Origin: Brevibacillus_C sp046036945
GTDB taxonomy: Bacteria > Bacillota > Bacilli > Brevibacillales > Brevibacillaceae
Reading direction: 5' to 3'
Length of the DNA: 64,000 nucleotides
NCBI RefSeq assembly: GCF_046036945.1
Contig: NZ_JBJQOQ010000019.1
Span: forward strand, 29,271 to 93,270
The notes under the pieces are model-generated. The model was not told the DNA's origin, did not search any database, and saw only the letters and a list, made by a program, of their open reading frames with translations. Both the position numbers and the translations under genes were made by a program. Positions 24,890-34,421 of this stretch are shown one piece after another. How positions within the stretch are numbered: the stretch's first letter is position 1; each line of letters begins with the position of its first letter.

Positions 24890-27800
24890 CTAGTTTGGAA
24901 CGAAAAAGCGCACTGTCGTTCCTTTGGCTGGCTCACTGTCGATTTCCAGGCCTTTTCCATACGCCTGTCGCAGGCGACGATCTGTATTGGCAATGCCAAT
25001 TCCCGATGTTTGATGCTGCCGGGCGTCGAGAAGACCCTTCCGTTTTTCCTCGCTCATTCCCACCCCATCGTCCATGACGGAGATTTCCGTATATTCTCCC
25101 TTGTCTGCGATGCGAATCTGGACCTTTCCTCCCTTAAGCCGGTTTAATATCCCGTGACGGACGGCATTTTCTACGAGCGGTTGTATCGTAAGCGGGGGAA
25201 TCAGCAGGTCCAGGCTTTCATCGACATCCCAGCGAATGTCCAGCCTGTCTTCGAACCGTTCCTTTTCAATATAAAGGTAAGAGCGGACGAGATCCAGCTC
25301 ATGCGCGAGCGGGACAAAGCGTTCCGAATTTTTAAAGTTGAAACTTGCCCGCAAATAGTTGCTGAAGGCCTCCAAGAGCCTGTTCATCCTGTCAGGGTCA
25401 ACGGAGCTGAGGGCAGTGATCGCATTTAACGTATTAAATAAAAAATGAGGCTGGATTTGTGCCTGGAGCCAGGAAGCTTCCAGTTGCAATCGCTCACGCA
25501 CCGATTTTTTCATCTCCGTCAATGCCCGGACCCGTGACCGCAGTTCTTGGGCATCGACCGGCTTGGTCACGTAATCGTTGGCCCCTGCCATGAACCCGGC
25601 CTGGATGTCTTCCGGCTGGCTGCGCGCAGTCAAAAGCAGAATGGGCAGCTCGGACATGGTGAAGCGCTCCCGGATCAGGCGGGATAGCTCATATCCAGAC
25701 ATGCCTGGCATCATGACGTCGGAAATGACCAAGTCCCAATTCCGTGTATCCAGCAGAGTAAGGGCTTCTTTGCCGCTTGCAGCCGTGACGATCTGGCAGC
25801 ATTCGGGGGAAAGGAGGCTCACGAGGACATTCAGGTTGATCGGATCGTCATCGATGGCCAAGACATTAGGACGGTCTGAGGTGAGAAGCGGCAAGGCTTC
25901 CGCTGTGCTGTTTCCTGTCCGCGCAGAGTGAGGCGGCGAGACTGCAGCGGCGATCCCCGGCAGGTCGGCGCTGGCTGCCGCAGCGATTTCCTGGTTGTCG
26001 GCCCGGGTTGTCGCCGTTTCCCGATAGCCAACCACACGCTCCTGCTGCTGTACGCCGGCGAGCGGCAGCGTGAAACAAAATTGCGAGCCTTGGCCGGGCG
26101 TCGAACGGACCTCCAGAGATCCGTGGTGCAGTTCCACGAGCTGTTTGGTAATACTTAGACCGAGGCCGATTCCGCCGGTGAATGTCGCCTGGTCCGCATC
26201 GGCCTGCTGGTAGGGCAGAAAAATTCGCTGTTTTGTCTGTTCGTCCATTCCGATTCCTGTGTCGGTAACATATACCTTCGCCATGCCTCCTTCGACAGCT
26301 GCATGCAGGGTTATCGTTCCTTCATATGTATACTTCACCGCGTTGTGCAGCAGGTTGAACAAGATCTGGGTGAGCCGATTTTCGTCGGCCATCACGGCCG
26401 GGAACGCGTCCGGAATGGCGTTGACAAGGCGAATATTCTTACCCCCCAACATGAAGCGCAGCATATCCGTCACGCCGGATGTGACGGCTTGCACCTGAAG
26501 TTCTCGAATGTGCAGGTGAATCCCGTTTTCCCGGAGGCGGGTCATGTCCAGCAGATCGTTAAGCAAGTAGGACATTCGCTTCCCTACGGATACGAGCAGT
26601 TCCAGGCTCTCCTTCCCCTTTTTGTCGCGGCTGTCTTTCCAACCTTCCAATACCGATTGGGCGATATTGATCATGCCGTGGAGCGGATTGCGCAGTTCAT
26701 GGGATGTGTTGGCCAGGAACAGATCCTTCGCCTTGTCAGCCGCCTGCAGCCTGGAGGCCAGCTCGACGGTCTGGGCCGTCGCGCGGAAATAGCGCTTGAA
26801 CCAGAAAGAGGCGAACATCAGAAAGGTGATAATCAGATCGACGGGGTAGTAGCCCATGTCCGGCCAGACACGGCTTTTGATGAGGGCGCCGATCACATTG
26901 GCAATAATCCCTGTAAGTCCCAGGGCCAGAAAGAGAGCATCTTCGTCTTTCGCGGCCGCAGTGTGAACCGACTGAATTAGCAGGACAACGCAGACGATCA
27001 GCGTAATGTTAAAGTACACGATGGCAAACGACAGGATCTGGTTCGCCGGCGATAACAGCACAGATACGGCTGACAGGATGCAAAGCCAGGTGATCAGGCG
27101 GTACAGGGTGTCCAGCTTTGCGACGGTTGGCAATAGCTGTTTGGCAAAATGCAGCAGGAAGGCGGCTACGGCGATATGAGACCAGAACAGCAGTTTGATG
27201 GACCACAAATAGTCAAGGGGCAGCCATTGCAAAAGCAATTTGTCGTCGTCGGCGAGCGTCATTACGATCGCGCTCAAAATGAGCAGCAGAAACGGAACCA
27301 ATGCTCTCTGGCGCACGCCGATGACGTACAAGATACAGACGTAAACAACGTGCAGCGCAAGGACTATACAAACGATGATCTGCATGCTGATGGAAAACCA
27401 CTTCTCTTTTTCGATCGCGTCATAGGAGCCGAACTTGATGGAGCGAATAATGCCGCCCTCGCGGTAGTGGTCGTAATTGGCCATTTGGATCGCGATCTCG
27501 ATCTCGCCTTTGTCGCTGGAAAAGGCAAAGGAGAAAGGTACCGTGCGGGCTGCATACTGCTGGGCCGTGTCTGCCGGTTCGCCGGAGCTTGCGAGGAGTT
27601 GGCCGTTTATATACAGTTTCGCCGAAGATCGAACGGACGGGACGTACATGCTGTAAGTGCGCTTGGGATCGGGCGTGACCAAAATGCGCAACCGATAGGT
27701 GCCGTAACCGTACGATGACTGACCGCGGGGATTCAATGTCGCGTTCCAGGTACCCGGAACCTGTATCATTGTGTAACTCTGTAGGGTGCTGCCCTTATCG

Positions 27801-28021
27801 CCGCGATTTTCCTGCAGGAACTGGCTCGGGAAAAACTCCCATTCCCCGTTCAGCGGCATCACATGATTGGCTTGAAAATCCCAATTTCGCAAATCCAGTA
27901 CGCCATGTACGGCCTCAGAATGAGTTGGCTTCGCGATCAGGCTGTACCAAGTCGTGCGAATCAGAAACAGCGCTATGAAAAATAAGCTGAGTAATAGGAT
28001 AACTTTTCTAATTGGCATCAT
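24890..28021 (-). CDS. 7TMR-DISM hybrid histidine kinase with receiver and LytS-like output
   Basis: Membrane sensor of 1043 aa. In order: signal anchor (residues ~5-25); an extracellular 7TMR-DISM ligand domain (~35-170, with LDLRNWDFQ and LNGEWEFFP); seven membrane helices (~185-390); HisKA with FLANTSHELRNPLHGM (phospho-His about 440); HATPase (LTQILFNLLHNAVKYT); receiver (VLAIDDDPINLNVLVSLL, about 723 on, phospho-Asp in LVISDVMMPG). It ends in a second kinase module of LytS type (QIQPHFLFNTLNAI, about 858) with its own HATPase. No output DNA-binding domain is present, so it must signal to another regulator. The MMPIRK start at 28021 has a weak site. It is divergent from a response-regulator gene. 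Confidence 0.88.
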   Translation of the reverse strand: MMPIRKVILLLSLFFIALFLIRTTWYSLIAKPTHSEAVHGVLDLRNWDFQANHVMPLNGEWEFFPSQFLQENRGDKGSTLQSYTMIQVPGTWNATLNPRGQSSYGYGTYRLRILVTPDPKRTYSMYVPSVRSSAKLYINGQLLASSGEPADTAQQYAARTVPFSFAFSSDKGEIEIAIQMANYDHYREGGIIRSIKFGSYDAIEKEKWFSISMQIIVCIVLALHVVYVCILYVIGVRQRALVPFLLLILSAIVMTLADDDKLLLQWLPLDYLWSIKLLFWSHIAVAAFLLHFAKQLLPTVAKLDTLYRLITWLCILSAVSVLLSPANQILSFAIVYFNITLIVCVVLLIQSVHTAAAKDEDALFLALGLTGIIANVIGALIKSRVWPDMGYYPVDLIITFLMFASFWFKRYFRATAQTVELASRLQAADKAKDLFLANTSHELRNPLHGMINIAQSVLEGWKDSRDKKGKESLELLVSVGKRMSYLLNDLLDMTRLRENGIHLHIRELQVQAVTSGVTDMLRFMLGGKNIRLVNAIPDAFPAVMADENRLTQILFNLLHNAVKYTYEGTITLHAAVEGGMAKVYVTDTGIGMDEQTKQRIFLPYQQADADQATFTGGIGLGLSITKQLVELHHGSLEVRSTPGQGSQFCFTLPLAGVQQQERVVGYRETATTRADNQEIAAAASADLPGIAAAVSPPHSARTGNSTAEALPLLTSDRPNVLAIDDDPINLNVLVSLLSPECCQIVTAASGKEALTLLDTRNWDLVISDVMMPGMSGYELSRLIRERFTMSELPILLLTARSQPEDIQAGFMAGANDYVTKPVDAQELRSRVRALTEMKKSVRERLQLEASWLQAQIQPHFLFNTLNAITALSSVDPDRMNRLLEAFSNYLRASFNFKNSERFVPLAHELDLVRSYLYIEKERFEDRLDIRWDVDESLDLLIPPLTIQPLVENAVRHGILNRLKGGKVQIRIADKGEYTEISVMDDGVGMSEEKRKGLLDARQHQTSGIGIANTDRRLRQAYGKGLEIDSEPAKGTTVRFFVPN

Positions 28022-28139
28022 TCTTTGTTTTTTCGACAAAAGCCAAAAAGTTCCTCTCCGACATCCCACCGACATATTTCCTCTGTACGCTAGAAACGGA
28101 GTTTCGTGTATAATGGCGGATAGAAATGGGGGAGAGACA

Positions 28140-28823
28140 TTGAAAAGCATCCTGATCGTAGAAGATGAATTGTCGATCTCGCGTGTGTTGAAAGCGTATT
28201 TAGAAAAGGCGGACTATACCGTGGAGCAGGCATTCGACGGGGATGAGGCGCTGGAAAAGTTTGCGGCGATGAATCCTTCGCTCGTGCTGTTGGATGTGAT
28301 GCTTCCCGGGCAAAGCGGCTGGAGCATTCTAAGCTGCATTCGCGAGCAAAGCGCTTGCCCCGTGATTATGCTGACAGCACTCGGTCAAATCGATCACAAG
28401 CTGTCGGGACTCAATCAGGGGGCGGACGACTACATAACCAAGCCGTTCAATGCAGATGAGGTGGTCGCCCGGGTAAAGGCTGTTTTGCGGCGCTCGGGAC
28501 AGGTCCTGGAGACGGATGGGACCAAGTACTATGGCAGTTTGCGAGTCGACTTCAAAGCTCACAGCGTTACTCTGCACGGCATCGAGCTCAACTTCAATCC
28601 GCGCGATCTCTCCCTGTTTTTGTTTCTCGCCCAAAAGCCGAATCAGATGTTTACGCGGGAACAGTTGATCGATAATGTGTGGGGGATCGATTACGAAGGA
28701 AGCGATCGGGCCGTAGACCTGGCCATCACCAGAATCAGAAGAATCCTGCAAAATTGGCCTGTTTCGGAAGGGGAAATCCGCACGTATAGAGGGATGGGGT
28801 ATAAGTTTTGTGTCTACGAATAA
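28140..28823 (+). CDS. OmpR/PhoB-family response regulator
   Basis: DNA-binding response regulator of 227 aa. The receiver shows the acidic pair VEDE near residue 8, phospho-acceptor Asp in VLLDVMLPG (about residue 51) and the Lys in YITKPF. The C-terminal winged helix (about residues 130-227) has FNPRDLSLFLFLAQ, FTREQLIDNVWG and the recognition region DRAVDLAITRIRR. A TTG start at 28140 follows GGGGGAG; a TATAAT box at 28109-28114 lies 25 bp upstream. It overlaps the downstream kinase gene by 14 bp. It probably controls the MacAB-like exporter downstream. Confidence 0.92.
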   Translation: MKSILIVEDELSISRVLKAYLEKADYTVEQAFDGDEALEKFAAMNPSLVLLDVMLPGQSGWSILSCIREQSACPVIMLTALGQIDHKLSGLNQGADDYITKPFNADEVVARVKAVLRRSGQVLETDGTKYYGSLRVDFKAHSVTLHGIELNFNPRDLSLFLFLAQKPNQMFTREQLIDNVWGIDYEGSDRAVDLAITRIRRILQNWPVSEGEIRTYRGMGYKFCVYE

Positions 28824-30219
28824 AAGCAAGCGAAAATCACTGTTAACATATTGGACGACCCGTTATTTGATCACGCTCTGTGTAGGACTGGTCGTGTTTG
28901 GCGTATCTACCAGTTTGTGGTTGAACTATAGTGAAAAAGAAAGGCGTCTCGACGTTTTGCGGTTCATGGCTGCGGAAATTTCCGACCGCATTGTCGATGA
29001 TAACGGGCATATCCAGATCGGTCCGTTTCTGACGCCGATATTTGACCGGCAGCGAAAGTTTTTGCAATTTAATGGACAGCCCTTCCTGCTCATCCTCGAT
29101 CAGAATAATAACGTTCTGTTTAATTCTTTGCCGAGTAAAATGCCCCAAGAGCTTTTAGTCGACGTCACGACGAAATTGAATGAGGAGGACGGCGACCAGC
29201 TGACGCTGAAACGCGGCGAGAAAATCTACGTGGTCAAACGAAAACTGGAGCATAACAATCTGACGATCGGCTGGGTCGTCCTGATGTCGCCTGAAAAGGA
29301 GATTTACAAGGTCAGAGATTCCCAGTTTTTGTTTATCATGCTGGGGGCCTTGGCGTTGCTTGGGTGGATTATTATCTATTTACTCACCAAAAAGCTGGCC
29401 AAGCCGATAAAGGGAGTAGCCCATGCAGCCAAAGAGATCGTCGCCGGCAATTACGACATTCACCTGGAGCCGAACAGCAAGGAGAAGGAGATTTTTGAAC
29501 TGATCCACTCCTTCAAAGACATGGCTGACCGATTGGGACAACTGGAGAGGATGCGGACAGAGCTTTTGGCCGGAGTGACGCACGAATTAAAGACGCCTGT
29601 CACCTCGATCAGCGGTCTGATTCAGGCGGTAAGGGACGGCATCGTCACCGGCGAGGAAGCAGAAGAGTTCCTGGACATATGCGCTAAGGAAACCAGTAAA
29701 CTGCACAAAATGGTGGAAGATTTGCTGGATTTCAATTCCTTTGCCGTAGGAGATGTCAAGATTCAAAAGGAAGAGCAAAACATCAATACATTGATCCAGG
29801 AGATTACCCACCAATGGCTGATTGTCCAGGAAGAAAATTCGATCACTTTACGCAAGCAGTTTCCTGATCACAGCATTGTAGCCGTCACCGATCCGCTGCG
29901 GGTTCAGCAGATTTTGTACAACCTGTTGAACAATGCCAAGCAGGCGAGCAAAGAGAATGGGGTGATCGAAATCTCCTTGTACGAAACGGACAATGAAATC
30001 AGAATCAATGTCAAGGATAACGGCGTTGGGATTCCCGAAGAGGAGCAGTCGATGATCTTTGAGAAGTTTTTCCGCGGCGAGGAGAAAAAATTGAAAGTCA
30101 GGGGCCTTGGATTGGGGCTGCCGTTCAGCAGATTGTTGGCTCAGGCGCTGGGGGGAAATCTGCTGTTGCAAGAGAGCGTGAAAAGCAGTACGACCTTTAC
30201 CCTTATTTTGCCCAAGTGA
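28810..30219 (+). CDS. Sensor histidine kinase
   Basis: Membrane kinase of 469 aa, partner of the overlapping response regulator. Two membrane helices (~residues 15-37 and ~170-192) bracket a ~130-residue extracytoplasmic sensor domain; a HAMP linker follows. HisKA is seen as LLAGVTHELKTPVTSISG (His about 257). The HATPase has QQILYNLLNNAKQAS, VKDNGVGIPEE and the glycine lid GLGLGLPFS. Start is GTG 28810 inside the regulator gene, a sign of translational coupling. Signal unknown; such systems beside MacAB-type exporters often sense envelope stress or peptides. Confidence 0.92.
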   Translation: MSTNKSKRKSLLTYWTTRYLITLCVGLVVFGVSTSLWLNYSEKERRLDVLRFMAAEISDRIVDDNGHIQIGPFLTPIFDRQRKFLQFNGQPFLLILDQNNNVLFNSLPSKMPQELLVDVTTKLNEEDGDQLTLKRGEKIYVVKRKLEHNNLTIGWVVLMSPEKEIYKVRDSQFLFIMLGALALLGWIIIYLLTKKLAKPIKGVAHAAKEIVAGNYDIHLEPNSKEKEIFELIHSFKDMADRLGQLERMRTELLAGVTHELKTPVTSISGLIQAVRDGIVTGEEAEEFLDICAKETSKLHKMVEDLLDFNSFAVGDVKIQKEEQNINTLIQEITHQWLIVQEENSITLRKQFPDHSIVAVTDPLRVQQILYNLLNNAKQASKENGVIEISLYETDNEIRINVKDNGVGIPEEEQSMIFEKFFRGEEKKLKVRGLGLGLPFSRLLAQALGGNLLLQESVKSSTTFTLILPK

Positions 30220-30223
30220 TTGA

Positions 30224-30252
30224 GGCGGCATGGAAACCCGTGCCGTCTTTTT
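30224..30252 (+). terminator. Intrinsic terminator after the sensor kinase gene
   Basis: GGCGGCATGG pairs with CCGTGCCGTC (two wobble pairs) across AAAC, followed by five T residues. Confidence 0.75.
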
Positions 30253-30328
30253 GCGTGTTCTGAAATACTCCCGACACACACACCACATATATTTGTCTTA
30301 GTATGGTTTTAGGGAGGGAGAAAGAGTC

Positions 30329-31897
30329 ATGGCAGAAGTCTTGAAGGGGAATCTGTCTGCTATTTTTAAAGTGAAAAAAAGGAAAAGACTGACACTGATC
30401 ATTTTGTTCGCGGTACTGTTGTGTGCAGCAGGGGTATTTGTTTACCAAAAATGGGTGTCGGCTAAAAATACGGGTACTTTCATGCAAATCATGACTGTCA
30501 AGCGGGGAGATGTGACTGAAACAGTGGCTTCATCCGGTACCGTTCAGGCGTCCCAGCGCGTTTCGCTGTCTCCGGGCAATTCCGCAGACATTACCGCAAT
30601 CCATGTCCAGGTAGGGGATCAGGTAAAGGCAGGTCAAGTGCTCGCTGCCTTGGACGACTCGTCCGCACAGATTCAAATGAAGGCGGCGCAAGCCAACCTG
30701 TCGTCTGCGCTCGCAAAGCTGGCAGAGGCCAAAAAGCCGAAGACAGCGTCCGAAATGAGAGCACTTGAGGCAAATGTAAATCAGGCGAAGGTCGTATTGG
30801 ATTCGGCCAAGAATTCCTACGATACGCAGAAAGCCCGCAACGATTTGGAAAAGGCGAAAATGAATTTGCAAAATGCCCAAAATACATATAACTCCCAAAA
30901 AAACCTGTACGACGAGGGAGGTATATCCAAAAGTGAATACGATCAAGCCAAGCAAAGCCTCGATCAAGCAAGAATAGAATACGACAACGCCGTGCTGCAA
31001 GCCAGTCAATCGCAAGGGCAGTCCAAGAGCAGCCTGGAGCAGGCACAATCTTCCTACGAGTCGGCGGTGTCGGCATTGCAGGAGGCCAAGAACGGTCCGG
31101 ACGCCACAGCCGTACAGTCGGCCCAGGCTTCCGTAGAGCAAGCCGAGGCTCAACTGCAGGAACAAAAAATGGCGCTGGAGAAACTGACGGTAAAAGCGCC
31201 GATGGACGGTGTTATTGTGGCGATCAATGGGAATCTGGGAGAACCGCCGTCCCAACCGTTCATCGTGATGGACAATTCCAACTCCGGCAATCTGGAGGTA
31301 ATGGCACAGATCAGTGAAAGCGATATTGGCAAGGTAAAGGTAGGACAAACGGCGGCATTTACGTCCAGCTCCTACCCCGACAAAGAATTTTCCGGCAAAG
31401 TTACGTTGATTTATCCGGAAGCGACGACGGAATCAGGGGTCACCACCTATAAAGTTCTTCTCTCCGTAGACAACAAGGAAGGGTTGCTCAAAACGGGAAT
31501 GTCCACGAACGTGACGATTGAGGTCGGAACGCATAAAAATGTGCTGTACGTCCTGCCTGCCGCTTTGAAAACCCAGAATGGAAAAGACGGCGTCTACCTC
31601 GCTTCCGCAGCCAAGGAGGGAACTGGCGAGACCAGGCAGGGAACCGCAAGAGGATCAAGCGCAAATCTCCCGTTCCGCTTCCAAGAGGTGAAGATTGGCT
31701 ACTTTAGCGCGGACAGGGTGGAAATCACAGAGGGTTTGCAGGAAGGAGATCAAGTGGTTCTGACCATGGACACTTCCAGGTCGACTTCCTCCAGCAGCAG
31801 CCGGCAAAACGGCGCAGGCGGATTCCCCGGCATGGGCGGCATGGGAATTCCCGGCGGCGGATGGGGCGGCGGCGGTCAGAGAGTGATCAGCCGATGA
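30329..31897 (+). CDS. MacA-like efflux adaptor (RND/HlyD-type membrane fusion protein)
   Basis: Membrane-anchored adaptor of 522 aa that works with the two ABC genes that follow. One N-terminal helix (~residues 20-42). The lipoyl half-motifs are split around a long coiled coil: VQVGDQVKAGQVLAALDDSS, then a Gln/Ala-rich hairpin (~residues 105-275) with KNLYDEGGISKSEYDQAK, then LTVKAPMDGVIVAING. The beta-barrel follows (ISESDIGKVKVGQTAAF). The C-terminal ~40 residues are Ser- and then Gly-rich (GGFPGMGGMGIPGGGWGGGG), which is unusual. AGGGAGGGAG precedes the ATG; the stop overlaps the ATPase start by 4 bp. Confidence 0.9.
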   Translation: MAEVLKGNLSAIFKVKKRKRLTLIILFAVLLCAAGVFVYQKWVSAKNTGTFMQIMTVKRGDVTETVASSGTVQASQRVSLSPGNSADITAIHVQVGDQVKAGQVLAALDDSSAQIQMKAAQANLSSALAKLAEAKKPKTASEMRALEANVNQAKVVLDSAKNSYDTQKARNDLEKAKMNLQNAQNTYNSQKNLYDEGGISKSEYDQAKQSLDQARIEYDNAVLQASQSQGQSKSSLEQAQSSYESAVSALQEAKNGPDATAVQSAQASVEQAEAQLQEQKMALEKLTVKAPMDGVIVAINGNLGEPPSQPFIVMDNSNSGNLEVMAQISESDIGKVKVGQTAAFTSSSYPDKEFSGKVTLIYPEATTESGVTTYKVLLSVDNKEGLLKTGMSTNVTIEVGTHKNVLYVLPAALKTQNGKDGVYLASAAKEGTGETRQGTARGSSANLPFRFQEVKIGYFSADRVEITEGLQEGDQVVLTMDTSRSTSSSSSRQNGAGGFPGMGGMGIPGGGWGGGGQRVISR

Positions 31898-32616
31898 AAA
31901 CCGTTATCCGGATTGAAGAGCTGAAAAAGGAGTATCGAATCGGGGATCAAGAGATACAAGCGCTTCGCGGAGTGAACCTGCATATCGACGAGGGAGATTT
32001 TGCAGCGATCATGGGTCCGTCCGGCTCGGGAAAATCTACGATGATGAATGTGCTCGGCTGCCTGGACAAACCTACATCAGGGGAGTTTTACCTCGATGAT
32101 GAGCCCATTTCAGAAGCGGATGACGATGAGTTGGCCGCCATCCGGAACCGGAAGATCGGGTTCGTGTTTCAAAACTTTAATCTGCTCCCCCGTACCAGTG
32201 CGGTCGAGAACGTGGAACTGCCCCTCTTGTACGCCGGGATCTCAGCCAAAGAGCGCCGGGAGCGGGCCGTCCGGGCACTGGAGAACGTAGGGCTGGGCAA
32301 TCGGCTGTACAACAAGCCGAACGAGCTGTCGGGCGGACAGCAGCAGCGGGTATCGATTGCCCGGGCGCTGGTGAACAACCCGCTGATCCTGTTGGCGGAT
32401 GAGCCGACAGGTGCGCTGGACACCAAAACCAGCGTTGAAATCATGCAGATCTTTCAAGAGTTAAACGAGGCGGGCAAGACGATCATCCTGGTGACGCACG
32501 AACCGGATATTGCCCAATACGCCAAACGGCTCATCCGCTTTCGCGACGGGCAGATCGTATCAAATGAATGGGTTGCCCAAAGAAGATGGGCAAACGCTGA
32601 GGAAGTGGGCACATGA
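31894..32616 (+). CDS. MacB-like ABC transporter ATPase
   Basis: ATPase of the LolD/MacB/FtsE class, 240 aa. Walker A GPSGSGKST (about residues 40-48), Q-loop FVFQNFNLLPR, signature LSGGQQQRVSIARAL, Walker B LLADEPTGALD and switch His in LVTHE are intact. It powers the permease encoded next, with the MacA-like adaptor upstream. ATGA overlaps on both sides tie the three genes into one translational unit. Such exporters in Gram-positives move peptides, lipids or antibiotics; the substrate is unknown. Confidence 0.94.
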   Translation: MKTVIRIEELKKEYRIGDQEIQALRGVNLHIDEGDFAAIMGPSGSGKSTMMNVLGCLDKPTSGEFYLDDEPISEADDDELAAIRNRKIGFVFQNFNLLPRTSAVENVELPLLYAGISAKERRERAVRALENVGLGNRLYNKPNELSGGQQQRVSIARALVNNPLILLADEPTGALDTKTSVEIMQIFQELNEAGKTIILVTHEPDIAQYAKRLIRFRDGQIVSNEWVAQRRWANAEEVGT

Positions 32617-33830
32617 ATTTTAGAGAAAGCTTGCGGGTCTCTTTGCGGAGCATCCAGACAAATAAGCTGCGCTCGTTTCTGACCATGCTGGGCATCATCA
32701 TCGGCGTCTCAGCCGTGATCGCGATGGTTTCGATCGGGGAGGGAGCCTCGGCTAATGTCGCGTCGCAAATCAACGGATTGGGCAGCAACCTGTTGATTGT
32801 GACGCCTGGCCAGGCCAGACAGGGACAGATCAGCCTGGGAGCAGGCTCGCTGAATACCTTGACCCTGGCCGATGCAGAAGCGATTAGCAAAAACGATTCT
32901 ATCGCCGGGGTTGCTCCCAGCCTGACGGGTCGCGCCCAATTGGTCTGGCGGAACCAAAACTATTCTACCTCGCTGGAAGGAACGACGGACGGCTTCCCCC
33001 AGGTGCGCAATACCGAGGTGCAGCAAGGCCGGTTTTTCAGCCATGTTGAGGTGACAGCCCAATCCAATGTGGCTGTCGTGGGCACCGAGGTGGTGGCCAA
33101 CTTGTTCGGGGACAGCAGCATCAATCCCGTCGGCCAGACAATTCAACTGAACAAAATCCCGTTTCAGATCATCGGCGTACTGAAAAGCCAGGGGAGCTCA
33201 GGGATGACGAACAACGATGACAAGGTCCTCATTCCGATCACCACCGCGATGAACAGGGTAACCGGGAGCAAGAATGTGGGAAGCATCTACGTTTCAGCGG
33301 CATCAGCCGATGCCTTGCCCAAGGCGCAGTTCGATGTGCAAAGTACGCTGCGGGCGCAGCACAGCCTGAGGCCGCAGGCGGCAGATGACTTTCAGATCCG
33401 CTCCCAATCCGAGATTCTTTCGACTGCACAAGGGGTTACCGGTGTGATGACGACGCTGTTGTCGGGGATTGCCGCGATCTCTCTAGTCGTCGGCGGGATC
33501 GGCATCATGAACATCATGCTGGTATCTGTCACAGAACGGACGCGGGAAATCGGCATCCGCAAGGCCATTGGCGCGACGCGCTGGGATATTCTGCGGCAGT
33601 TCCTGATTGAATCCGTCACCTTAAGCCTGCTCGGGGGAATCACGGGGATTCTGATCGGAGCCGGGGGAGCTTTGCTGGTTGGCAAGGCAACCGGCATGAC
33701 GATCTCGATCAGCTTGCCGCCGATTATTTACGCTTTCCTCTCTTCGATGGCGGTCGGTGTCTTGTTCGGGGTGTATCCCGCCCGGAAAGCCGCCCAGCTC
33801 AAACCGATCGATGCCTTGCGATACGAATAG
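32613..33830 (+). CDS. MacB-like ABC transporter permease (FtsX domain)
   Basis: Membrane subunit of 405 aa. Helix 1 (SFLTMLGIIIGVSAVIAMVS) is followed by a large extracytoplasmic MacB_PCD domain (residues ~45-270), then three C-terminal helices with the FtsX signature: GGIGIMNIMLVSVTERTREI, GIRKAIGATRWDIL, and GVYPARKAAQLKPIDALRYE at the end. The gene begins inside the ATPase gene stop. A terminator follows 4 bp after the stop. Confidence 0.94.
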   Translation: MNFRESLRVSLRSIQTNKLRSFLTMLGIIIGVSAVIAMVSIGEGASANVASQINGLGSNLLIVTPGQARQGQISLGAGSLNTLTLADAEAISKNDSIAGVAPSLTGRAQLVWRNQNYSTSLEGTTDGFPQVRNTEVQQGRFFSHVEVTAQSNVAVVGTEVVANLFGDSSINPVGQTIQLNKIPFQIIGVLKSQGSSGMTNNDDKVLIPITTAMNRVTGSKNVGSIYVSAASADALPKAQFDVQSTLRAQHSLRPQAADDFQIRSQSEILSTAQGVTGVMTTLLSGIAAISLVVGGIGIMNIMLVSVTERTREIGIRKAIGATRWDILRQFLIESVTLSLLGGITGILIGAGGALLVGKATGMTISISLPPIIYAFLSSMAVGVLFGVYPARKAAQLKPIDALRYE

Positions 33831-33833
33831 GAA

Positions 33834-33861
33834 AGGCCGGCCCGTGAAGGCCGGCTTTGTC
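33834..33861 (+). terminator. Terminator of the MacAB-like operon
   Basis: AAAG-CCGGCC pairs with GGCCGG-CTTT, with one bulged G, followed by TGTCGTTTT. Confidence 0.7.
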
Positions 33862-33910
33862 GTTTTATTACAATATATATTTCTCACAGTTGTGTGCCGA
33901 TCAAGACAAT

Positions 33911-33944
33911 AAAGTTTCCTTCACTTGTCGGTGAAGGAACTTTT
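33911..33944. terminator. Bidirectional hairpin terminator
   Basis: AAAGTTTCCTTCAC pairs with GTGAAGGAACTTT (one bulge) around TTGTCG. T-rich on both strands, it suits the minus-strand small membrane gene as well as read-through from the exporter operon. Confidence 0.7.
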
Positions 33945-33994
33945 CCCTGCAGTATGTTCATCGCCCTGCGTAAAAAGCTTGGCGCCGGCCTGAT

Positions 33995-34219
33995 TTAGTA
34001 AAAAAACCCGTGTGCGATTCCTCCGACAACTCCCAGGACGATTGCCCACCAGGCAAGGGTCTTTGCCGGACTAAACAGTGTAATGATCCCCAAGATTACA
34101 CCGATTGCTCCAAACAAAAACGGTGACCAAAGGAAAGCGAGGATCCCGGCAACAATTCCGATCCAACCAGTCCACAACGCCCAGGTATCGACGTCGCGGC
34201 GCTCTTTTGCGTCGGCCAT
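33995..34219 (-). CDS. Small two-helix membrane protein, unknown function
   Basis: Protein of 74 aa. A short polar start MADAKERRDVDTWAL leads into two or three hydrophobic segments (WIGIVAGILAFLWSPF, FGAIGVILGIITLF, AWWAIVLGVVGGIAHGF). It has a perfect AAGGAGGTG site ahead of the ATG at 34219, so it is very likely expressed. It resembles short DUF4190-like membrane proteins, but no function can be given. It is divergent from the nitroreductase gene. Confidence 0.8.
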   Translation of the reverse strand: MADAKERRDVDTWALWTGWIGIVAGILAFLWSPFLFGAIGVILGIITLFSPAKTLAWWAIVLGVVGGIAHGFFY

Positions 34220-34421
34220 TTGTCACACCTCCTTGCAATCATTATCTCCTCATCCTCTCCGGAGTATGAACGGGCTTCCTGGTGACAAGCAGGGAGAGCT
34301 GGTCGTTTTCGCCACGCGGGGAAATTTGTGTCTGAGCAAGTTGACACAATCCGAAAAGAAAAGTACATTACAGACGAAAACTTGCGGAAAAATAAGGGAA
34401 CACAAAGGAGGAATTGTCAAG

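Noticed and set aside
24700..25077. Plus-strand open frame overlapping the end of the hybrid kinase gene
   Set aside because: It covers a terminator, the LysR remnant and antisense of the kinase HATPase domain.
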